Source of the DNA: Pseudomonadota bacterium
Lineage (GTDB): Bacteria; Pseudomonadota; Gammaproteobacteria; Xanthomonadales; Xanthomonadaceae
Length of the DNA: 64,000 nt
NCBI GenBank assembly: GCA_023390905.1
Contig: JAEWBY010000030.1
Location: 30,789-94,788, forward strand
Direction of reading: 5' to 3'
Below are positions 34,029 through 43,370 of the stretch, piece by piece. Under the pieces are notes generated by a model. That model was not told the origin of the DNA, ran no database searches, and saw only the letters and a list, made by a program, of their open reading frames with translations. How positions within the stretch are numbered: position 1 is the stretch's first letter; each line of letters begins with the position of its first letter. The position numbers were made by a program, and so were the translations under genes.

Positions 34029-34424
34029 ATGGACATGCCGTTTCACAACGCCGAGGACGCGGGCAAATGCGAGGCCATCGATGTGGCCGCCGAACTGCGC
34101 CGCTGGCAGTCGGATTATTTCGTGCCGGCCGATCGCGCCGTCGAAACCTTTCCGCGGTTCGAACCGACCTTCAAGTTCGCCTACGACTTCTACCTGCAAT
34201 GGCACCGCGAGCCGCTCGATGCGCTGGACGATCGCATCGAGAGCGCGTACGAGCGCCAGTTGGTCCCGCGGCAACGGCTGGATCGCCAAACCGTGCAGGC
34301 GATCGTCGCGGCGGTCTGGGAGCGCATGGGCGGCCGACTGCACGCGCGCCGCATGCCGGCCACGGAGATGCGGGCGACCGAACGGGGGACACGCAACACT
34401 GGTTCGCTGCCGCCCCGGTTCTGA
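34029..34424 (+). CDS. Hypothetical protein
   Basis: This 131-residue hydrophilic protein starts at ATG 34029 with GAGGAG seven bases upstream, which favours this start over longer ones. The sequence (for example RRWQSDYFVPADRAVETF and FAYDFYLQWHREPLDALDD) is mixed helical, with many acidic and aromatic residues and no signal or membrane segment. I do not recognise the family. It converges with the next gene. Confidence 0.65.
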   Translation: MDMPFHNAEDAGKCEAIDVAAELRRWQSDYFVPADRAVETFPRFEPTFKFAYDFYLQWHREPLDALDDRIESAYERQLVPRQRLDRQTVQAIVAAVWERMGGRLHARRMPATEMRATERGTRNTGSLPPRF

Positions 34425-34490
34425 GCGGCAGCGCGAGTCGGCGCGCGTTGGCGGCGCCCGCATCAGGTCATGCGGATGTCGAGGCGCTGC

Positions 34491-34871
34491 TCAGTGCCGC
34501 ATCGGCTCGGGTGCGACTTCGCGCTGGGCCAGCCAGCGCCAGGCTTCGCGCACGATCAAGCGCGCGACCGGCCAGTCCATGGTGGAGCCGCCACGCAATT
34601 CGTCCCACTGCGCTTCCAGTTCATCGTCCACGCTCAGGCTCAGGCGGCCGCCATACGCATCGTGCGTGGCCAGCGCCAGCGCGTACGCCGGACAGGCATC
34701 GGCCCAGTCCAGATCCGGATGCAGGCGCGAGCGCCGGCGGTGATCGGCCATGCTGAAGGCTTCGAAGTCTTCCGGGATGCTCATCATGCCTTCGTAGGCC
34801 AGACAATCCGACACCCGGCGGGTGACCTGTTCCAGCGAGCCCGCGCGCTGCGGGTAGGAGATGCGATCCAT
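34491..34871 (-). CDS. Hypothetical protein
   Basis: This 126-residue soluble protein starts at ATG 34871 with AGGAAG upstream. Its sequence contains LAYEGMMSIPEDFEAFSMADHRR, DWADACPAYALALATHDAYGG and VARLIVREAWRWLAQ, and is rich in acidic residues and tryptophans. I do not recognise a family or function. Confidence 0.65.
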   Translation of the reverse strand: MDRISYPQRAGSLEQVTRRVSDCLAYEGMMSIPEDFEAFSMADHRRRSRLHPDLDWADACPAYALALATHDAYGGRLSLSVDDELEAQWDELRGGSTMDWPVARLIVREAWRWLAQREVAPEPMRH

Positions 34872-35208
34872 GAAACCGCTTCCTTCTTCGGGGGAGTCTG
34901 GATTGTCGAAAGATTCGCCATTACAGCACCGTGAACATTCCGTCACCGCGGCGGTCACAAGGCTGTACGGGCAACATGCGCGGCGATGCGAGCGCGCAGC
35001 AAAAACGCATGGGCGGCTCCGCGATGTCGCGAGTCGTTCAAGGATGTCGAGACCGCGTGAAGACGAGCGGCCGTCCACGCGCGCATCGATGTCGCGGGCG
35101 CGTGCTCTTCGTATCATTTGAGCAGTCCTTGGGTTAGCATCCAGCGTATTCAGCAACGTGTGCGCAGCCGCTCCCGGCGCGCCGCAACCCACCAGACGAC
35201 AGGGGACA
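34872..35208. other. 337-bp divergent intergenic region
   Basis: This region lies between a minus-strand hypothetical gene and a plus-strand sensor kinase, so it should hold two promoters. I saw AT-richer spots near 35108-35140 but no clear hexamer pair, no strong hairpin and no gene-like frame with a ribosome site. Confidence 0.4.
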
Positions 35209-37014
35209 ATGAACGACTCGGCCGCCCGCTATGCCTGGGGAAAATGGCAGCTGCCCGCCCTCGCGCTGGCGGTGCTGCTGATCGTGGTCGTGCCCTCGCT
35301 GGTGCTGCAACAGTTGTCATCGCACAACCTCGATGCGGCCGATGCCATCGCGCACACGCATGAAGTCGAGGCCGCTGTCGGGCTGCTGGCGGTGGAAGTC
35401 CGCGAATTCGAATCATCCGGCATGCTGCTCGCGCTCGGCGGTGAACTGCCGGCGGCCCGGCAACGCATCGGCGAAGCGCGGCTGACGATCCCGCAGCAAC
35501 TGGACAGGCTCACCGCGATGACGCGCGACAATCCCAAGCAGCAGGTGCTGCTGGGCCGCTTGCGCGAACTCGTCCGCAGCCGCATGAACATCATCGACGT
35601 GCTGCTGCGCACCGACCCTGCGCAGGCGGCCACGGTCGTGCGTCCGCTCGCCACGCGCTATGCGATCCGCGGTGTCCTGCAGGAGCTGCTGCACAACGAA
35701 CGCGAGCTGCTCGGCGAACGCAACCGCAACGCCGATCGCCAGCGTGCGCTGGTGCTGTGGATCCGCTGGGGCGCGGTACTGGTGCAGTTGGTGCTGCTGG
35801 GCATCATCACCTCCTCCCTCGGTCGCCAGATGGCCGAGCGCCTGCGCGCCGAGAAGGCGGTCAACCAGGCCAGCGAACGCGCACTGACCGTGTTGCAGAC
35901 CGTGCGCGAGCCGATCGTGCTGTTCGATTCGGGGCATCGCGTGCTGATGCACAACGCCGCGTTCGCCGAACTGTATGGCATCGAATCCGGGCAGAAGGTC
36001 GGAAGCCTGGAAGAGATCGGCGAAGCCTGGCGGGATCCGGTTCTGCGCCAGCGGCTGGCCGACGTGCTGGCGCGCGGTCGAGAGCTGTGGGATTACGAAC
36101 AACTGCAGCAGACCGCCGACGGCATGCAGCGCACCGTGCTGTTGAACGCCCGTCGCATGCCGTTGCCGGACAGCGATGATTCGGTCGTGCTGATGACCAT
36201 CAGCGACATCTCCGTGCAGAAAGCGGTGCAGCGCAAGATCGCCGAACTCAACCAGCAGTTGCAGGGCAAGATCGAGCAGGTGTCCGAAGTGAACCGCGAG
36301 CTGGAAGCCTTCAGCTATTCGGTCTCGCACGATCTGCGTGCGCCGCTGCGGCACGTGGCCGGTTTCTCGGACAAGCTCGCCCGCCACCTCGGCGAATCGG
36401 CCGACGACAAGAGCCGGCATTACCTCGAGGTGATCGGCAATTCGGCGCGCCGGATGTCGCAGCTCATCGATGATCTGCTGGTGTATTCGCGCCTGGGCCG
36501 CAGCGCGCTGCGCCTGCAGGCGGTGGACATGCAGTCGCTGGTCGCCGAAACGCGCGCGATGCTCGATGCCAGCGTCAGCAACGACAGCCCCGGCCGCCCG
36601 CTGCCGGACTGGCGCATCGCGCCGCTGCCGATCCTGGTCGCCGACGAGAACATGATGCGGCAGGTGTGGCAGAACCTGCTCGGCAACGCGGTCAAGTACA
36701 GTGGGCGCCGCGATCGCCCGGTGATCGAGGTGGGGTACGAGCCGCAGGAAGACGGCGGCCACCACTTCACCGTGCGCGACAACGGCGCCGGTTTCGACAT
36801 GGCCTATGCGGGCAAGCTGTTCGGCGTGTTCCAGCGCCTGCACAAGGCCAACGAATTTCCCGGCACCGGCATCGGTCTGGCCAGCGTGCGGCGCGTGCTC
36901 GGTCGCCACGGTGGACGCATCTGGGCCGAGTCCACGCCGGACCAGGGCGCCACCTTCCATTTCGTTCTACCCAATGCGCTTGACGCGCCCAGCTCACGAG
37001 ACGAACTTCCATGA
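35209..37014 (+). CDS. Membrane sensor histidine kinase with PAS domain
   Basis: This 601-residue protein starts at ATG 35209 with AGGGG upstream. A first membrane helix (ALALAVLLIVVVPSLVL) and a second at about residue 185 (IRWGAVLVQLVLLGIITSSL) enclose a helical periplasmic domain like CHASE3. A PAS domain follows (VREPIVLFDSGHRVLMHNAAFAELYG), then a coiled linker, HisKA (YSVSHDLRAPLRHVAG) and ATPase (NLLGNAVKYS, RDNGAGFDM, FGVFQRLH, GTGIGLASVRRV). The HisKA form is that of bacteriophytochrome-like kinases that pair with small Rcp-type regulators, exactly what the next gene encodes (4-nt ATGA overlap). Confidence 0.9.
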   Translation: MNDSAARYAWGKWQLPALALAVLLIVVVPSLVLQQLSSHNLDAADAIAHTHEVEAAVGLLAVEVREFESSGMLLALGGELPAARQRIGEARLTIPQQLDRLTAMTRDNPKQQVLLGRLRELVRSRMNIIDVLLRTDPAQAATVVRPLATRYAIRGVLQELLHNERELLGERNRNADRQRALVLWIRWGAVLVQLVLLGIITSSLGRQMAERLRAEKAVNQASERALTVLQTVREPIVLFDSGHRVLMHNAAFAELYGIESGQKVGSLEEIGEAWRDPVLRQRLADVLARGRELWDYEQLQQTADGMQRTVLLNARRMPLPDSDDSVVLMTISDISVQKAVQRKIAELNQQLQGKIEQVSEVNRELEAFSYSVSHDLRAPLRHVAGFSDKLARHLGESADDKSRHYLEVIGNSARRMSQLIDDLLVYSRLGRSALRLQAVDMQSLVAETRAMLDASVSNDSPGRPLPDWRIAPLPILVADENMMRQVWQNLLGNAVKYSGRRDRPVIEVGYEPQEDGGHHFTVRDNGAGFDMAYAGKLFGVFQRLHKANEFPGTGIGLASVRRVLGRHGGRIWAESTPDQGATFHFVLPNALDAPSSRDELP

Positions 37015-37451
37015 CCGAGTTCCGCACGATTCTCCTCGCCGAAGACAGCCACGCCGACGCCGAAATGGCGATCGACGCCCTGCGCGAGGCCAACCTGCTC
37101 AATCCGATCGTGCACGTGGAGGACGGCGTGGAAGCGCTGGACTACCTGCTGCGCCGTGGCGCGCACGCCAACCGGCCCGAAGGCCTGCCGGCGGTGCTGC
37201 TGCTGGACATCAAGATGCCGCGCATGGACGGCCTGGAAGTGCTGCAGGCTATCCGCGACGAGGAATCGCTCAAGCAGCTTCCGGTGGTGATCCTGTCGTC
37301 CTCGCGCGAGGAAAGCGATCTGGCGCGCAGCTGGGACATGGGCGTGAATGCGTACGTGGTCAAGCCGGTCGACATCGATCAGTTCTTCCAGGCGGTCAAG
37401 ACGCTGGGCACGTTCTGGGCCGTCATCAACGAGACACCGGGCAGGGAATGA
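37011..37451 (+). CDS. Single-domain response regulator, Rcp1-like
   Basis: This 146-residue receiver has no output domain: ILLAEDSHADAEMAIDALRE, phosphoacceptor Asp in VLLLDIKMPRMDG, switch residues VILSSSREESD and the conserved Lys in VVKPVD. The C-terminal FFQAVKTLGTFWAVIN is characteristic of regulators partnered to phytochrome-like kinases. It overlaps the kinase by 4 nt and is followed immediately by the third gene, so it is probably the phosphate shuttle of this operon. Confidence 0.92.
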   Translation: MTEFRTILLAEDSHADAEMAIDALREANLLNPIVHVEDGVEALDYLLRRGAHANRPEGLPAVLLLDIKMPRMDGLEVLQAIRDEESLKQLPVVILSSSREESDLARSWDMGVNAYVVKPVDIDQFFQAVKTLGTFWAVINETPGRE

Positions 37452-37452
37452 G

Positions 37453-38973
37453 ATGCCATTGAGCGCCGCACCGCTGGGACGCGTCCGCGTCCTGTTGATC
37501 GAGGACAGTGTCGAGGACGCCGAGCTCGTCAGCTTCCAGTTGGCCGATGCCGGCCTGGACGCCGAGTTCATCCGCGTCGACAACGAACAGGATCTGCGCG
37601 AGGCGCTGCGTGCGGACAATTTCGATCTGGTGCTGTCGGATCTGGATCTGCCGGGCTTCTCCGGGCATCGCGCCCTGACCCTGTTGCGCGAGCATGATCC
37701 GGTGCTGCCCTTCATCTTCGTCTCCGGCACCATCGGCGAAGACACCGCGGTGCTGGCGCTGCAACAGGGCGCGAACGATTACGTGCTCAAGCACAACACC
37801 GCGCGCCTGCCGGCGGCCGCCGCGCGCGCGATCCGCGAGGCGCGCAACGAGCGCGAACGCGAGCGCGCCGAGAAGGAACTGATGCGATCGCAGCGGCTCA
37901 ATGCACTGGCGATGCTCGCCGCGGGATTGAGCCACGATCTGCGCAACATCCTGCAACCGATGCTGATCGTGCCGGATCTGCTGGCCACCTACAGCGATGA
38001 CCCGAAGATCCTGCGGCTGGGTGCGCTGATCGCCGAAAGCGGCCGCCGCGGCCACGAAATGGCCGAGTCGATGCTGTCCTTCGTGCGTGGCTCGCGCAAG
38101 GAAAGCGAAATCATCAAGGTCAACGCGTTGTTCCAGGCGGTGCAACTGCTGCTGCAGGGCAGCCTGCCCAAGACGATGAAGCTCGATGTGCGGCTGCCGC
38201 CGGAGACGCTCACCGTCGAGGGCAACTACACCGAACTGCAGCAGTGCCTGATCAACCTGTGCCTCAACGGCATCCAGGCGATGGAGGGCGGCGAGGGCAC
38301 GCTGTCGCTGAGCGCCGACGCCGTGGGTGATCACGTGCTGCTGCGGGTGAGCGACCAGGGCTGCGGCATGACGCCGCAGACGCGCGCGCAGTTGTTCACT
38401 CCGTTCTTCACCACCAAGAAGAACGGGACCGGCCTGGGCCTGATGTCGTGCAAGCGCATCGTCGATGCGATGCAGGGCCGCATCGAAGTCGAAAGCGAAC
38501 CGAGTCGTGGCACCACGTTCACGCTGCGGCTGCCCGAGCGGCTGCAGGCCATCGGCAACGCGGCGCAGGAAACCTTCCTCGACGGCCAGGGCCAGCGCAT
38601 CCTGCTGGTCGATGGCGATGCCACGCGCCTGTCGCTGCTCGCCACCGTGCTGAGCAGCCAGGGCTATGCCCCGATGGCGGCCGCCGACGGCGCGGCCGCG
38701 CTGCGCCTGCTCGCCAGCGAAGGCCAGCCGGATCTGGTGATCGTCGACAGCGACATCCTGCTGCTGTCGGCGGTGAGCCTGCTGCTCGCATTGCGCGATG
38801 CCGGCTTCGATGGCCCGGTGATCAGCCTGGAAGATCCCGCCAATCCGCTGAGCCATGACGATCTGCCGGCAGGCACCGTGTCGGCGATCGTGCACAAGCC
38901 GCTGAAGATGGGCGAGATTCTGCGCGCGCTGGAAGAGACGCTCGCGCGCGCGCCGCTGGCGACCGCCGAGTAA
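37453..38973 (+). CDS. Receiver-histidine kinase-degenerate receiver protein
   Basis: This 506-residue soluble hybrid starts at ATG 37453, one nucleotide after the previous stop. The N-terminal receiver (LLIEDSVEDAELV; LVLSDLDLPGFSG; KHNTARLPAA) is intact. The kinase has ALAMLAAGLSHDLRNILQPM as H-box and QCLINLCLNGIQAMEGG, RVSDQGCGMTP, FTPFFTTKK and GTGLGLMSCKRIV as ATPase motifs. The C-terminal receiver is degenerate: LLVDGDATRLS has lost one acidic-pocket residue and the phosphoacceptor loop reads VIVDSDILLLS without the usual Pro, though the Lys-Pro pair remains (VHKPLK). It is probably the target or partner of the regulator encoded before it. Confidence 0.88.
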   Translation: MPLSAAPLGRVRVLLIEDSVEDAELVSFQLADAGLDAEFIRVDNEQDLREALRADNFDLVLSDLDLPGFSGHRALTLLREHDPVLPFIFVSGTIGEDTAVLALQQGANDYVLKHNTARLPAAAARAIREARNERERERAEKELMRSQRLNALAMLAAGLSHDLRNILQPMLIVPDLLATYSDDPKILRLGALIAESGRRGHEMAESMLSFVRGSRKESEIIKVNALFQAVQLLLQGSLPKTMKLDVRLPPETLTVEGNYTELQQCLINLCLNGIQAMEGGEGTLSLSADAVGDHVLLRVSDQGCGMTPQTRAQLFTPFFTTKKNGTGLGLMSCKRIVDAMQGRIEVESEPSRGTTFTLRLPERLQAIGNAAQETFLDGQGQRILLVDGDATRLSLLATVLSSQGYAPMAAADGAAALRLLASEGQPDLVIVDSDILLLSAVSLLLALRDAGFDGPVISLEDPANPLSHDDLPAGTVSAIVHKPLKMGEILRALEETLARAPLATAE

Positions 38974-39198
38974 GGCCCTGTTCGTCGCAGCGTTGTTGCC
39001 GAGATCATCGGAATCCGGGCTGCTGACGCAGTGATGTGCCGGCGTTGATCCCAGCCCGCGATGCGGGTGAACCGAAGCGTTGGCCGAACCTGCAGGAAGA
39101 ACTCCAGTCACCGGCCGCCAAGCGTGTTCGCATGGAAGCTGCGCGTTCACGCACGCCGTCGCATGCCGCGTTGGCAGCATGCGCAGCATCTACTTCGC

Positions 39199-41541
39199 CT
39201 ACCGCATCTGTCGGCTCATCGAATACGGCAGTTCGGCGTGGCCCCACTCGCGGTTCGGTTCGGCCTGCATGCGGAAACGCAGTTCACCGCCGGCCATGAT
39301 TTCCGCGTGCCGCAGGAATGCGCGATCAAGCGGCTTGCCGTCGAGCGTGGCGCTGCCGATGTACGGATGCGCCTCGTCCAGTCCTTCGGCGATCACGGTG
39401 AAGCGCTTGCCGTTGGGCAGGTTCAGCGTGGCGCGCGGCAGGAACGGGCGGCCGATGATGTACTCGTTGCTCGCCGGTGCGACCGGATAGAAGCCCAGCG
39501 CGGTGAACACGTACCACGCCGACATCTGGCCCAGATCGTCGTTGCCCGCCAGCCCGTCCGGACGCGCGGCGTACTGCGTGTCCATGATGTGGCCGAGCCG
39601 CGCCTGCGTGCGCCAGGGCTGGCCGGCATGGGCATACAGATACGCAAGGTGATGGCTCGGTTCGTTGCCGTGCGCATACCAGCCGATCAAGCCGGTGATG
39701 TCTTCCATGTGTTCGAAGATCTTCGGATCGACCTTCGCGTCGAACACCTGATCGATGCGATCGAGCAGCGTGTCCGCGCCGCCATGCGCCTGCGCCAGGC
39801 CCGCCACGTCCTGCGGCACGTACCAGGAATACTGCCAGGCATTGCCTTCGGTGTAGTCGCTGCCGTAGCCGCTGGCGGTGGCGTCGAACGGCTCGCGGAA
39901 ACGTCCGTCACGCAGGCGTGCGCGCATGAAGCCGGTAGCGGGATCGAAGGCATGGCGCCAGTTCGCCGCACGCGTGCCGAAGGTGGCGGCGATGTCCTGG
40001 CGTCCCATCGCGCCGGCCATGCGTGCGATGGTCCAGTCGTCGAAGGCGTATTCGAGCGTTTTCGACGCCGCTTCGCCTTCCTCGTCGATCGGCACGTAGC
40101 CGAGCTGCATGTACTGTGCGATGCCGTCGTAGGGGCCGTAGCTGGCGCTGGCGACCATCGCATCGAGCGCCTCGTCCGCGTCGAAGCCACGGATGCCTTT
40201 CATGTAGGCATCGGCGATCACCGGCACCGCGTGGTATCCGATCATGCACCACGTTTCCTGCCCGTGGAACGACCACACCGGCAGCACGCCGTACGGGCTG
40301 TGGCGGCGTGATGCCAACAGCGAGTTGATGAAGTCGCTGTTGCGCCGTTCCGGCTGCACCAGCGTGAGCAGCGGATGCAGCGCACGGTAGGTGTCCCACA
40401 GCGAGAACGTCGAGTAGTGGGTGAAACCCTTGGCCTCATGCACGGCGTTGTCCGGGCCGCGATAGCGCCCGTCGCTGTCCATGAACAGGCTCGGTCCCAT
40501 CAGCGTGTGGTAGAGCGCGGTGTAGAAACTGCGCCGCTGCGTGTCCTCCGCCTCGATCTCGATCGCGCCGAGCGCCTGCATCCATTGCCGCTTCGCGGCC
40601 GCGCGCACGCCATCGAAATCCCAGCCCGGCATTTCCGCATCGAGATTGGCGATCGCGCCCTCTTCGCTGACCGGGGAGATCGCGACCTTGACGATCAGAT
40701 CCTGGCCGGCCGCTTCGGCGAAATCGAATGCGCCGACCAGTTGCCGGCCTTCGATCTGCGCGCGCTGCCGCGGATCCTTTTCTCCCGGCGGCGGGAATCC
40801 CTTGTAGGCCACATCCTGTTCGGTGTCGTGCAACTGGTGGCCGCTGATCGGACGCGAGAAGCGCATCGCGAAATACACCTGCCGGCCCGGCGCCCAGCCG
40901 CGCGTTTCACGGAAACCGGTGACGGTGCCGTCGCTGCGCAGGCGCACGTGCGACCACAGCACCTTGCCCGGATAGTCGTACAGGCTGGTGCGCAGGTCGA
41001 TCAGCACATGCGCCGGCTTGCCCTGCGGGAACCGATAGCGATGCACGCCCACGCGCGCGGTCGTGGTCAGTTCCGCGCGCACGCCGTAGTCGTCCAGCGT
41101 CACGGCGTAATAGCCCGGTTGCGCGGTTTCGCTCCGGTGCGAGAAGCGCGAGGTGTAACCGCTGCCCGGCACCTTCACGTCGCCGCGTTCGAGCTTCACC
41201 TCTCCGCTGATCGGCATCAGCAGCACATCGCCCAGATCGGAATGGCCGGTGCCGGAGAAATGCGTGTGCGAGAACCCGACGATGGTCTGATCATCGTGGC
41301 GATAGCCGGCCGCCCAGCCATAGGCTTCCTTGCGCGGCTTGATCTGCGTGTCGGGGCTGAGCTGGATCATGCCGAAGGGCACCGTCGCGCCCGGGAAGGT
41401 ATGGCCTTCGCCGCCGGTGCCGATGAACGGATCGACCGCCGCCCAGGCGCGCTCGCCCGCATCGGTGGACGGGGCGGCGGCCAGACCGGGCATTGCCGGC
41501 AGGCACAGGCACAGGATGAGCGCGGCGCGCGTCCAGTTCAT
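39199..41541 (-). CDS. GH92 alpha-mannosidase
   Basis: This 780-residue secreted enzyme starts at ATG 41541 behind GAGGGAACG and has a signal peptide (LILCLCLPAMPGLAAA). GH92 marks: VDPFIGTGGEGHTFPGATVPFGMIQLSPDT at the start (calcium/sugar site), GFSHTHFSGTGHSDLGDVLLMP, then in the barrel YHTLMGPSLFMDSDGRY, FSLWDTYRALHPLLTL, GNEPSHHLAYLYA and GLAGNDDLGQMSAWYVFTALGFYPV. GH92 enzymes are calcium-dependent exo-mannosidases, mainly alpha-1,2, acting on host or fungal N-glycans. It stands alone as a monocistronic gene. Confidence 0.93.
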   Translation of the reverse strand: MNWTRAALILCLCLPAMPGLAAAPSTDAGERAWAAVDPFIGTGGEGHTFPGATVPFGMIQLSPDTQIKPRKEAYGWAAGYRHDDQTIVGFSHTHFSGTGHSDLGDVLLMPISGEVKLERGDVKVPGSGYTSRFSHRSETAQPGYYAVTLDDYGVRAELTTTARVGVHRYRFPQGKPAHVLIDLRTSLYDYPGKVLWSHVRLRSDGTVTGFRETRGWAPGRQVYFAMRFSRPISGHQLHDTEQDVAYKGFPPPGEKDPRQRAQIEGRQLVGAFDFAEAAGQDLIVKVAISPVSEEGAIANLDAEMPGWDFDGVRAAAKRQWMQALGAIEIEAEDTQRRSFYTALYHTLMGPSLFMDSDGRYRGPDNAVHEAKGFTHYSTFSLWDTYRALHPLLTLVQPERRNSDFINSLLASRRHSPYGVLPVWSFHGQETWCMIGYHAVPVIADAYMKGIRGFDADEALDAMVASASYGPYDGIAQYMQLGYVPIDEEGEAASKTLEYAFDDWTIARMAGAMGRQDIAATFGTRAANWRHAFDPATGFMRARLRDGRFREPFDATASGYGSDYTEGNAWQYSWYVPQDVAGLAQAHGGADTLLDRIDQVFDAKVDPKIFEHMEDITGLIGWYAHGNEPSHHLAYLYAHAGQPWRTQARLGHIMDTQYAARPDGLAGNDDLGQMSAWYVFTALGFYPVAPASNEYIIGRPFLPRATLNLPNGKRFTVIAEGLDEAHPYIGSATLDGKPLDRAFLRHAEIMAGGELRFRMQAEPNREWGHAELPYSMSRQMR

Positions 41542-41576
41542 CGTTCCCTCGTCGTCTTGATACCCGGACGTGGAAA

Positions 41577-42644
41577 CTAACCGATTCCTTCGCGCTTGAG
41601 CAGTTCGCGCTTGCGATCCACACCCCACCGATAGCCGGACAGCGCGCCATCACTGCGCACCACGCGATGGCAGGGGATCGCGATCGCCAGCGGATTGGAC
41701 GCGCAGGCCAGCGCGACGGCGCGCACGGCGCGCGGCGAACCGATGCGCGCGGCGATCTCGGCGTAACTGGCGGTGGTGCCGGCGGGAATCTGCCGCAGCG
41801 CCTGCCAGACGCGCTCCTGGAATGCGGTGCCGCGCACGTCCAGCGGCAGGTCCGCGCTGATCCCGGGTGCTTCGACCAGACCGACCACGCGCGCGATCCA
41901 CTGTTCGAAATCCGCGTCGCCGCCCATCAGCTGCGCACGCGGAAACTGATCCTGCAGATCGCGCAGCAATGCCTCGGGATCCTCGCCTAGCAGGATCGCA
42001 CAGATGCCGCGCTCACTGGCCGCCACGAGGATGGCGCCCAGCGAGCACTGCCCGAGGGCGAAACGGATCAGCGTGTTCGCCCCGCCCGCGCGCAGATCGC
42101 GCGGGCGCATGCCCAGACGCTGGTTGGACGTTTCGTAGAAGCGGCTGTTGGAACCGAAGCCGGCATCGAGGATCGCGTCGGTGATCGAGGCTTCGCCCTG
42201 CAGCGCTTCCCGCACGCGGCGCGCGCGATGCGCCTGTGCATAGCGCTTCGGGGTGACGCCGGTCAGCGCCTTGAACACGCGATGGAAGTGGTACGGACTC
42301 ATGCCGGCATCGGCGGCGAGATCGGCCAGCGGCGGCGGCGCATCGGTGTCCTCGAGACGACGACAGGCGCGCGCGACCTGCTCGGCCTGGCGTGCGGCCA
42401 GTGCATCGCCATCGGACCCGGGGCGGCGGCTGGGACGGTAGCCGGCGGCTTCGGCGGCCTCGGGCGTGTCGAAGAATTCGACATTGTCCGCGCGCGGCAG
42501 GCGCGAAGCACTGCCCGGGTGGCAATACACGCCGGTGCTCTTCACGGCATAGACGAAGCGACCGCGTGCCGAGGCATCGCGTGCGCGCACGGCGGCCCAG
42601 CGTGGATCCCGTTCGATGGCGGTGGCGGTGGGAATGGCGTTCAT
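41577..42644 (-). CDS. ada: Ada-type methyltransferase/regulator with a degenerate N-terminal zinc site
   Basis: This 355-residue protein has an Ada-type N-terminal domain (residues about 15-85), an AraC helix-turn-helix (YHFHRVFKALTGVTPKRYAQ) and a C-terminal O6-alkylguanine-DNA methyltransferase domain with the active site IPCHRVV. E. coli Ada binds zinc through Cys38, 42, 69 and 72. Here only the first is kept (Cys41 in GVYCHPGSAS); the others are Ser45, Ser72 and Pro75. The methylphosphotriester-sensing function is therefore probably lost or changed, while base repair should remain. Start ATG 42644 gives the usual family N-terminus. Confidence 0.88.
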   Translation of the reverse strand: MNAIPTATAIERDPRWAAVRARDASARGRFVYAVKSTGVYCHPGSASRLPRADNVEFFDTPEAAEAAGYRPSRRPGSDGDALAARQAEQVARACRRLEDTDAPPPLADLAADAGMSPYHFHRVFKALTGVTPKRYAQAHRARRVREALQGEASITDAILDAGFGSNSRFYETSNQRLGMRPRDLRAGGANTLIRFALGQCSLGAILVAASERGICAILLGEDPEALLRDLQDQFPRAQLMGGDADFEQWIARVVGLVEAPGISADLPLDVRGTAFQERVWQALRQIPAGTTASYAEIAARIGSPRAVRAVALACASNPLAIAIPCHRVVRSDGALSGYRWGVDRKRELLKREGIG

Positions 42645-42742
42645 GGCAGTGGCATCGGAGGCGAGGCTGCATGCTGCCGCATGCGGTCCGCGTGCGCACT
42701 CCGACCCTTGCGATCGAATTCCGCGCCCAGCGCGCGCGGCGC

Positions 42743-43300
42743 TCAAAGATTCTCCGGACGGAACCCGCGCCGCCGGCTGATGGTCGGACCGGACACCATG
42801 AACTGGCCGTTGCCACGGTAGTGCACCGTTTCCGGCAGTCGGGGCGACCGCGCCACGTGCGCCTTGAGCACGCGCCACAGGAAGAAATTGTATTCGTCCG
42901 TCTGCCGCTGTTCGTGCAGCCGGCATTCGAAGTTGGCGTAGCACTCGCGGATCAGCGGCGCGCGCACGTGTTCGGCCGGATCGGCGGTAAGGCCGAACAT
43001 CGCGAACTTGTCGACCGTCGCGCCGCTGCAATTGCCGATGCCGACGACCGTATCGAGCAGATCGCGCGTGGGCAGGTTGATCACGCATTCGCGGCTGCGC
43101 CGCACCAGTTCGTAGCTGTGGTTCTCCCGCCAGATGTAGCAGGCGAACAGCGCCGGCTCGAAGCCCATCATCATGTGCCAGCCCATCGTCATGATGTTGC
43201 GCTGTCCGCGATGGGCCGAACTGACCAGCACGATCGGACCGGGTTCGAGGAAGCGGCGGATGTCATCGAGCCGGTGATCGTGCTTGCGGTAGTGCTTCAT
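42743..43300 (-). CDS. Flavin reductase-like protein
   Basis: This 185-residue FMN-binding split-barrel protein starts at ATG 43300 (MKHYRKHDHRLDDIRR) with GGAGGTTCC upstream. Typical parts are GPIVLVSSAHRGQRNIMTMGWHMMM, ALFACYIWRENHSYELVRRSRECVINLP, NCSGATVDKFAMFGLT and YFNxWRV-like YNFFLWRVLKAHV. Such proteins reduce flavins or act as flavoenzymes. No partner monooxygenase is adjacent. Confidence 0.88.
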   Translation of the reverse strand: MKHYRKHDHRLDDIRRFLEPGPIVLVSSAHRGQRNIMTMGWHMMMGFEPALFACYIWRENHSYELVRRSRECVINLPTRDLLDTVVGIGNCSGATVDKFAMFGLTADPAEHVRAPLIRECYANFECRLHEQRQTDEYNFFLWRVLKAHVARSPRLPETVHYRGNGQFMVSGPTISRRRGFRPENL

Positions 43301-43370
43301 GGAACCTCCGCGACTGGATCCGCCGCGCAGGATCACCGCGCGGGCGTGTGCGCCGCGTGAGCTGTCCGAT

